From Agapetus fuscipes (lineage: Eukaryota; Arthropoda; Insecta; Trichoptera; Glossosomatidae): a DNA stretch of 64,000 nucleotides. Where the stretch lies: positions 21,146,342 through 21,210,341 of the forward strand of contig OX637335.1 in the NCBI GenBank assembly GCA_951799405.1. Direction: 5' to 3'. Below the pieces are notes generated by a model. That model did no database searches, had not been told where the DNA came from, and saw only the letters and a list, made by a program, of their open reading frames with translations. The translations under genes and the position numbers were made by a program. This document shows, in pieces, positions 42,713 through 50,424 of the stretch (position 1 is its first letter; every line of letters starts with the position of its first letter).

Positions 42713-44243
42713 ATGGCGAAGTTCTTCATGGTCTTCCTCTGCTTGGCAGTCTTCCTGTTTGTGACTCCATTCCTGGTAAGCTTTGCACATTTTTTATGGT
42801 AACATTACTTGTTGTACAACTTCTTTATGTTGTCTTTACAATAAAACGGGATCAGTATTTTGAATCTTGCTCTTTTGTCTTCATCGATAGGTCACTTTTT
42901 GTAAAATTGGTATAAGCTGTGAAAGTGCATTTTTTCTCCTACCATTTCAAGTGCACTATTGGGCAGAAACCTCCCCTTTCATCCATTTTGGATGCGTTTC
43001 ATGAAGCATTTTTTGTTTCTTGCTTTCCCTACATCATCCGACTATCTTGCATGGAAGTCTTTCCACAACAATTCTATCTGTTCGTGTCTATTTTGAATTG
43101 CTTTCCTTTTGAGGTTGTTTAACATTTTTATAACATCCAACTTGGTCAGAAAGCAGGATTCCTAAACCTTCAATTTAATATTCTCTCTTACTAGGCCATA
43201 TTTTACTACTTCTGAGAGCCTCTTATTTAAAAATCCAAATTTTCTCTCATTCTTTTCTACATGGAGCAGCGCGAACTCAGTTCTTTCCCATTGCTTCGAA
43301 AATGATGTGAATATTTATTCTCTCCCTTTTGATTTTCTTGGGTTCTCCTTTTTGATTTTTGTATTCGTTCCTAGTTTTTGATTATTTTTGTCCTGGCCAG
43401 TTTTCCAGAATTTGAGTTTGTTATTTTTCATTCAATTAATTCTACAGACCTCACTGTCCTGAATTGCCCTTTACCTGGGTTATTACAATTTCTCCCATCC
43501 TCTGAAACATCTGCAGTTTGAATAAACTGTGTAGCGACTTTCTTTAACACAGCCTGCGCTGTCTCGTAGTCCATGTCAACATTATTTTCCCAAAAAACCT
43601 TCTCATAACAGTATTGCATCAGTTTGTATCAGCTGAGCCAATTCCCAATAGAGGTGGTTCATAACCTGCGCTATCTCGTATAATATAATACTATTATCCC
43701 AAACGACCTACTCATAACAGTCTTCCATCAGTTTGTATAAACTAAGTCAATTCCCATTAGAGGTTGTGGACAACCTCTGCCATCTCATAGTCTATGTCAA
43801 TATTATTTTCCCAAATAACCTGCTCTTAACAGTCTTGTATCACATTGTTTCAGTTGAGACTATTTCCAATACAGGTAGTATATAACCTGTGCCATCTCAT
43901 AGTCTATGTCAATAATATTTCCCCAAACAACCTGCTTATAAAAGTCTTGCACCAGTTTGTTTCAGCTGAGCCGATCCCCAATAGAGGTGGTGCATCGTCT
44001 AGTTCTGTAGCAGCCGCTGGAGGATGGAAAGGTTGGGACGGAGTTGCTGCTTCATCTGGAGCTGCTGCAGGTCATAGAGGAGCAGCATCTTCATCTAGTG
44101 CAGGAACCGGTCACAGGGGGGCTGGTTCTTCTGCTGGAGCTGTCGCTGGGGGCTGGAGAGATTGGGACGATGGCAAATGGGACAATGGTAACTGGAATGG
44201 TGATTGGGACAACAACGGCTGGGATTGGCCACGCAAATGGTAA
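42713..44243 (+). CDS. Small secreted Ser/Gly/Ala protein with Trp-rich tail, cluster gene 2
   Basis: Exons 42713-42775 and 43956-44243 (phase 0; donor GTAAGC, acceptor TCTTGCACCAG) encode 116 residues. Exon 1 is 21 codons and is about three-quarters identical in DNA to gene 1. Exon 2 opens F-V-S-A-E-P-I-P-N, predicting cleavage after residue 25 and a 91-residue mature chain. The middle has G-A-S-S-S-S and A-A-A-G-H-R-G-A-A-S-S-S-S blocks that resemble one or two degenerate repeat units of gene 1. The last 31 residues hold eight of the ten mature-chain tryptophans, spaced by D/N/G/K residues. There is no cysteine in the mature part. Its role is likely extracellular. The tail could give adhesion, aggregation or antimicrobial activity, none of which the sequence proves. 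The 1180-nt intron contains decoy copies of the acceptor. Confidence 0.85.
43512..43955 (+). repeat. Tandem 106-112-bp repeats of the gene-2 intron end and exon-2 head
   Basis: Exon-2-head copies start at about 43517, 43623, 43732, 43844 and the functional 43956 (spacing 106, 109, 112, 112). Each unit carries CTGYGCYRTCTCRTAGTC-type intron sequence, a polypyrimidine/CAG acceptor and TTTGTATCAGCTGAGCC-type exon DNA. At 43623 the acceptor and exon head are intact and would code F-V-S-A-E-P-I-P-N-R-G-G-S, then a TAA stop. The 43732 copy stops after two codons, the 43844 copy has lost the AG, and the 43517 copy is badly decayed. Confidence 0.85.
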
Positions 44244-44350
44244 AAGAACACCATCCCCGGAGATCTTGCTGGATCATCATACAATATCAATTTTGGAAAG
44301 TAGCTTCACAACGTTTTTGGAATGTAATTTTTATCGTGTAATTGATTTGA

Positions 44351-44356
44351 AATAAA
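44351..44356 (+). terminator. Poly-A signal, gene 2
   Basis: AATAAA about 108 nt after the stop, followed by a T-rich stretch. Confidence 0.7.
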
Positions 44357-44399
44357 ATAATTTTTTGAATTGCATGTTTCCGTTTTCTTGTCTTCTATC

Positions 44400-45040
44400 A
44401 CTACTTGCAACTTTATCTTCCTTGATCTACAAAAAACCTGGCAGCCAAATTTGTACAGCAATGACCAAAAAAATAATAAATAATATGGTTTCACAATTTA
44501 TATCACCTTGAATCACTTCAAAGAAAAGTATGAGCAGATGCAGGCATAGCCAAAAGAAGAACCAAAATAATAGTAATTAACTAAAATAGTATCACAATTT
44601 ATACCATTTTGAATCACTTGAACAAAGAAAAATGGGAGGAGATACAGACAAGTGTTTCTTTGCAGGACTAAAAACATTTTTTTCATTTTTGCGCATTCTT
44701 TTACTGCAGTAAAATATAAAACAAATATTATGCAATTTTCACACCTGTTTAAATACTGTAAATATTAAAGTAAAACGCATTCACATTTTGTTCTGGTTGA
44801 ATTAAAAAAAAATACTTTATTTAAATACATGGTTTACAAGGAAATTCAGATTTTTAGTATGCATAATGGAACATTTTTCTATTATTTTTTAAATTTCTTA
44901 TCAAAGGCCTGATCCTGTTTTAAATGCATCATTTGAAATCCTTAATTTTGAAAGACTATTTTATTTTTTTACTTCTTTAACTACGAGAAATAGAGTGCCC
45001 AGAATGGTATATAAATCTAAGTCATCTTAGAATAATGGTA
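44400..45040. other. Intergenic DNA between genes 2 and 3
   Basis: Two similar segments (about 44470-44540 and 44560-44640, with CACAATTTATA and TTGAATCACTT) suggest a small local duplication. No coding sequence was identified. Confidence 0.4.
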
Positions 45041-45041
45041 G

Positions 45042-45297
45042 TCTATCTATAATCTAAGTTGCAAAGATATATTGGCATTTAATGCTAATATTTAATGCAC
45101 GCCCATAAGCAGACACATGTAAGTGAGCGCTTACACATGCTGCATGTCTACATACAAAATAAGCCAAACCTCACACAAACATAAACTTTGCAACTCCTGC
45201 CGCCTTTCCTTGCAACCGAGGTGGCATTCGCAAAAGTGAACCAAGTTTTTACAGCATGGGGGGTTAGAATCATACCGATCAATTAGTCATGGAATGC
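45042..45297 (-). repeat. TTE copy, reverse (left member of an inverted pair)
   Basis: ATAATCTAAGTTGCAAAG tail side at the left. GGGGGTTAGAATCATACCGA at the right. Belongs to the CAAAAGTGAA subfamily. Confidence 0.85.
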
Positions 45298-45303
45298 CTA
45301 AAT

Positions 45304-45530
45304 AAATGGTATGAGGCTCATTACCCACACTCTCAAAAATGGTTCACTTATCCAATGTCATTCCTGTTTCAGGGAAGGTCGGCAAGATATGCAGGGCTCA
45401 TGTTCATTTAAAATTGGGGCTGTATGTTGTAAGTTCAAGCAAGTTGAAATGCAAGCGCAAATTTACACGTGTCTACTTGTGGGAATGCATGCAATATGAA
45501 TTTTAAGTGTTATTTATCTTGCATCTATGC
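45304..45530 (+). repeat. TTE copy, forward (right member of an inverted pair)
   Basis: Head-to-head with the preceding copy, 6 bp apart. ATGGTATGAGGCTCATTACC to TTATCTTGCATCTATG, tail absent. Confidence 0.8.
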
Positions 45531-45534
45531 TGCT

Positions 45535-45900
45535 TAAAAAAGCTACGAAGTTGTCATTCGCGAGACTGTGTTAACAAAAATCTAAAAAAAAACAAATCGT
45601 GAGGTTACCCTATAATCAGGACAATACTTTTTTATTGCCTTTATGTTTCAAATAAAAGAGAATAAATATTAGTTGGATAAATATTGACTTAAATAATTCA
45701 ATGAATAAATAAAACAAATGTCTGTGAACACAAACACTGAAGGTATGCATTTTTCTTTTAATAAAAAGTAAAAATAAAACTCGACATAAAGATGTTTCTC
45801 ATAGTTCAAATAAAAACACTTTTTTCACAATTAAATGAAAATAAATTAATTATGTAATTTTCGCATTATAAGCCATTTAAAAAATACCTTTGTGCGTTGT
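45535..45900. other. AT-rich upstream region of gene 3
   Basis: Nothing recognised apart from the TATA box immediately downstream. Confidence 0.4.
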
Positions 45901-45905
45901 CAAAG

Positions 45906-45912
45906 TATAAAA
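45906..45912 (+). promoter_or_regulatory. TATA box, gene 3
   Basis: TATAAAA in AAGTATAAAATGATG, 102 nt before the ATG. The shared GTATAAAATGATG with gene 1 supports common descent of the promoters. Confidence 0.75.
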
Positions 45913-46007
45913 TGATGACAGTTATCTGAGATTGCTAACACTCTTGCATTGCCTTTTTAATACAAAACAGTGTAGTAAAGATAATAATTTTGAAAAAAGT
46001 ACCCGAA

Positions 46008-48758
46008 ATGGCTAGATTCTTCATGACATTTATTTGTGTGGCGCTCTTTCTCATTGTGGTCCAATTTTTGGTGAGATTATAAATTTCCTCCATTTTGTTT
46101 TCAAGGCTAAAAAAAACATTTTTTTTAATCGCAGTGTCTTACATCTGGTGTATTTACGAGTATATGCCTGGTGGCCAAAAAAAAATATTCGGATTATTTA
46201 TTACATCTCAAGAGCCCTCCACGAGTTTGGTCGATACTTATAGAAAGCCCCAAGCAAGACCCCGTTATTTAAGGCTGGATGGATGTTTAGTGACTGGTTT
46301 TTGGTAGAGGCAGGTTAATTTTTCAACCTAGTCAAAAGCACGTTTTCGATATTTTTTGTTGCTGTACTCCACCGGGAATCGAACTCACGAAATACGAGTC
46401 CGTTGCTATAAACACTAGACTAAGTATCAAAGATTCAATCACCTGTAGGGCTCAAGTTTTTTTTTTAAATTTTCATTTGCTCTGGAGAAAACAATTAAGC
46501 ACCTTCTTCAAGACCAGTCTGGAAAGGTTACATTATTTACGAAAATAAGCGATATTTTTTGTTAATGTAAAATAAATAAATAAATAAAAGTCTTTCTTCA
46601 CGAGTTGATTTATTTTCTCGACCGCTTTCGATGTTATCACACCATGTTCCGCATCGAAACAACCACCTTCCGATTACGAATCAGAGGAGTTGACCACTAG
46701 AATATGACCGGTCATACCTGAAAGCCATTATCTTATAAACACCCATCACTGGCAAGCGTGATGTTTTGACACTAAAAAACCCCTGAAATTTGTATCTGAT
46801 ATAAATCGTCTGATAGATCCATCAAGGGACCTGAGAATAATATGATTCATTGATTTACTGGTCAACTGATAAAATAAGTCTTTTTACTCTTATAGTTTGC
46901 CTCGGCTGTTCCCTTGCCCCAAGAAAGCAACGCAGCTTCTTCAGGAGCTGCTCCTGGAAGAAATGGAAGATCCAGAACTTCTGGAGTGCCTTCAGGAAGA
47001 AACCAAACATCTGGATCTTCTGGAGCTACTTCAGGAAGAAATGAAACATCTGGTTCTTCTGGAAGTAATTCTGGAAGAAATGGAACGTCCAGCTCTTCTG
47101 GAGCTGCTTCAGGGAGTGGAGGGTCATCGAGTTCATCTTCATCTTCCAATGGAAAAGGAAGTTCTTCAAGTTCATCTGCATCATCTACAGGGAAAAATGG
47201 ATCATCTAGTTCATCCGCAGCTTCTAATGGAAATAGTGGATCATCCAGTTCATCCGGTTCTTCCACTGGTAAACAAGGTTCATCAAGTTCGTCCAGTGCT
47301 GCTACTGGTAAAGAAGGATCGTCTAGTTCATCTGGTTCCACAACTGGTAAAGATGGATCATCTAGTTCATCTGGTTCTGCAACTGGTAAAGAAGGATCGT
47401 CTAGTTCATCTGGTGCTGCAAATGGCAAGGATGGTTCATCAAGTTCATCTGGTGCTGCTACTGGTAAAGAAGGATCGTCTAGTTCATCTGGTGCTGCTAC
47501 TGGCAAAGAAGGTTCATCAAGTTCATCCGGTGTTGCAACTGGTAAAGAAGGATCATCTAGTTCATCAGGTGCTGCTACTAGTAAAGAAGGATCGTCTAGT
47601 TCATCTGGTGCTGCTTCTGGTAAAGAAGGATCATCTAGTTCATCTGGGTCTGCAACTGCTAAAGAAGCATCGTCTAGTTCTTCTGGTGCTGCTAGTGGTA
47701 AAGATAGTTCATCAAGTTCATCTGGCGCTGCAAGTGGCAAAGAAGGTTCATCAAGCTCTTCCGGTGCTACCAATGGCAAGGATGGTTCATCAAGTTCATC
47801 CGGTGCTGCTATTGGTAAAGAAGGTTCATCTAGTTCGTCCGGAGCTGCCAATGGCAAAGAAGGTTCATCAAGTTCTTCCGGTGCTGCTACTGGCAAAGAA
47901 GGATCGTCTAGTTCATCTGGTGCTGCAAATGGCAAAGAAGGTTCATCTAGTTCATCTGGTGCTGCTACTGGTAAAGAAGGATCGTCTAGTTCATCCGGTG
48001 CTGCTACTGGTAAAGAAGGTTCATCTAGTTCGTCAGGTGCTGCTACTGGTAAAGAAGGATCGTCTAGTTCATCAGGTGCTGCTACTGGTAAAGAAGGATC
48101 GTCTAGTTCATCAGGTGCTGCTACTGGTAAAGAAGGATCGTCCAGTTCATCCGGTTCTGCTACTGGTAAAGATGGTTCATCTAGTTCATCAGGTGCTGCT
48201 ACTGGTAAAGAAGGATCGTCTAGTTCATCAGGTGCTGCTACTGGTAAAGAAGGATCGTCTAGTTCATCCGGTGCTGCTACTGGTAAAGAAGGATCGTCTA
48301 GTTCATCAGGTGCTGCTACTGGTAAAGAAGGATCGTCTAGTTCATCCGGTGCTGCTACTGGTAAAGAAGGATCGTCTAGTTCATCAGGTGCTGCTACTGG
48401 TAAAGAAGGATCGTCTAGTTCATCAGGTGCTGCTACTGGTAAAGAAGGATCGTCTAGTTCATCAGGTGCTGCTACTGGTAAAGAAGGATCGTCTAGTTCA
48501 TCAGGTGCTGCTACTGGCAAAGAAGGATCGTCTAGTTCATCCGGTGCTGCTACTGGTAAAGAAGGATCGTCTAGTTCATCAGGTGCTGCTACTGGTAAAG
48601 AAGGATCGTCTAGTTCATCAGGTGCTGCTACAAACAATGAAGGATCATCCAACTCATCAGGATCTGCTAGTGGAAATGATGGAGCGGCCAGTTCATCTGG
48701 GGCATCCAGTAATAGTGGAAACAATTCTTCTTCTTCCGGTTCTGCTGGCTCTCCGTAA
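46008..48758 (+). CDS. Secreted Ser-rich 13-residue-repeat protein (sericin-like), cluster gene 3
   Basis: Exons 46008-46070 and 46896-48758 (phase 0; donor GTGAGA, acceptor TCTTATAG) encode 641 residues. Exon 1 is again 21 codons (M-A-R-F-F-M-T-F). Exon 2 opens F-A-S-A-V-P-L-P-Q, so cleavage after residue 25 is likely. After a less regular lead (G-R-N-G-R/G-R-N-Q units) more than 35 tandem units of SSSSSGAATGKEG follow, most homogeneous towards the 3' end, then N-N-E-G, N-D-G variants and a short S/G end without a charged tail. Each unit contributes one K and one E, making a charge-balanced, very hydrophilic serine-rich chain. No cysteine in the repeats. The likely role is an extracellular silk-coat or glue-type protein, by composition. 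The intron holds an inverted SINE-B. All three plus frames and one minus frame stay open across the array because the repeat contains no stop in them. Only this frame joins the signal exon. Confidence 0.85.
46207..46430 (-). repeat. SINE-B, reverse, in the gene-3 intron
   Basis: AAGAGCCCTCCACGAGTTTGG to the head complement (GGGAATCGAACTCACG, ATACGAGTCCG). It is antisense to the gene, so its tRNA-like promoter points against it. Confidence 0.8.
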
Positions 48759-48869
48759 AGCTTATTTTTTCGTATACACATTTGTGTATCCGTAGAAAAG
48801 CGATTCGAGATTTATTTGTACATTATACTCGTAACAATTTAAAACGTGATGTTCGCTGCTTTTTATGCA

Positions 48870-48924
48870 ATTAAAATCTCAACTAGAAATTAAGTGTGTT
48901 TTACGTTTTATTTACCTCAATAAA
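48870..48924 (+). terminator. Poly-A signals, gene 3
   Basis: ATTAAA at 48870-48875 and AATAAA at 48919-48924. Either could be used. Confidence 0.5.
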
Positions 48925-49127
48925 TAAGTTTTTTTTAATACTGTTTTTTTTCTTAATGCACATATTCGCTTTTGTTTATAATCCGTTATATTATGGAAAA
49001 GCAAAGAAAATATTTTTTCCTCATTAATATGAAATGTTTTGAAATACAGAAAAATATATTTTGAAAAAAAATCCAGCGTATCTGAGTCAACTTGAAACAT
49101 CAGAGAATTTTAGGAGGATGGATTACA

Positions 49128-49330
49128 CTTATAAGTTGGTATGAGACTGATCACTCATGCTGTAAAAATTGTTTCACTTCTACCCATGCTTACCCTGTTT
49201 TAGGGAAAAACGGTAACATTGACGGGTTGTCGTTTATTTGAGGCTTGGACTTTATTTTGAAAGTTTGCATGCAGCATATCGTGTAAGCGAGAAGTTATAC
49301 ATGCCAGATTGTGGGCGTGCATTCTAAAAA
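49128..49330 (+). repeat. TTE copy, forward (left member of an inverted pair)
   Basis: CTTATAAGTTGGTATGAGAC, GTTTTAGGGAAAAACGG and GTGGGCGTGCATTC. Strongly diverged. Confidence 0.7.
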
Positions 49331-49610
49331 CTATAATCAAAGTTGCAAAGACATATTAACATTTGAGATTCACATTAAATGAATGCCCGCAAGCTGACGG
49401 AAATTGTAAGTTCGCGCTAACAAGTGCCACATGCGTACTTAATTTATACTTAAGTACATGCGTACGTACAAATTAAAACCCAAATCTCAAATGGACATCA
49501 CCATGCAATTTTTGCCGACCTTCTCTGAAACAGGAATGACATTGTCAAAGTGAACCATTTTAATAATACGGGTGGTCAGCCTCATATCAGCCTAGAAGTC
49601 GAGAAACACA
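49328..49610 (-). repeat. TTE copy, reverse (right member of an inverted pair)
   Basis: Tail-to-tail with the preceding copy. CTATAATCAAAGTTGCAAAG to CAGCCTAGAAGTCGAG. It contains a short duplicated ACTTA/GTACATGCG segment near 49430-49470. Confidence 0.8.
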
Positions 49611-49614
49611 TATA

Positions 49615-50340
49615 ATAATTAACATTTAATTTTAGAAAAAAAAAAAAAAACCTGTAAATGGTACATACAATATTGTTATGCTTTTATCGGGTTCAATGAA
49701 TAAAAATTGGGGTTATTTATTTTGTACAATTTCAACACAAGTCAACTTTACACCTACACAATGCAACGGTCGCATGACTTACGTTCCGCTACAGACAGTT
49801 TTGACCCTTGTTTATAGTAAGACTAAGGACGATTCTCGAATCACTGAGAACTGGGACATGCGAGACATTACCAGGACATCCAAACACTCGAGCAATCTCG
49901 AACAGCAGAAACACAATATCAAACACTAGGTATCACAAAAGTACCCAGCATCAGAAAGACACAACTCTCGGACAAACAAAACACACAATTTTATTACATA
50001 TTCGTAACAATATGATTATTTTACGTTGATAATTTTTTTCAACTAAGTTTAAAAATGACAAAAATAAAATAAAAATCCAATACAAAATGTAGGTACAAGA
50101 ACTGGAATTAACCAGTTAAATGCGTAGCCAATGAAAAACTATTTTATTTGCCGAGTTCTTTTGTTTCCATCCACATGTTTCGATTCAATTTTGAAATAGA
50201 AAAAAAAACAAATGCCACGCAGGGTATTGATTGTTTCAAGTGTTGTTTATTCCTTCTAAACATCAAAATATTGTAGCACAATAAAAATAGTGCATTTAAT
50301 AAAAAAAGACAATGTCACACAATTCATTTTTTTTTGAGTA
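49615..50340. other. Upstream region of gene 4
   Basis: AT-rich with short unconvincing frames at 49678-50029. No repeat family recognised. Confidence 0.35.
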
Positions 50341-50347
50341 AAAATAG

Positions 50348-50354
50348 TATAAAT
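50348..50354 (+). promoter_or_regulatory. TATA box, gene 4
   Basis: TATAAAT 77 nt before the proposed ATG, a spacing like that of the other three genes. Confidence 0.55.
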
Positions 50355-50424
50355 TACGAAATATCTGAATCAAACTGTAGCAATAAGGTTTTGGTTTCGT
50401 GAAGGATAGCTGCTTCGCACTGCA

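Noticed and set aside
46862..48781. 639-codon minus-strand frame over gene 3, and the 311- and 432-codon minus frames over gene 1
   Set aside because: They exist because the 39-bp unit has no stop in those frames. They lack a signal exon, promoter and splice support, whereas the plus frames join conserved signal exons.
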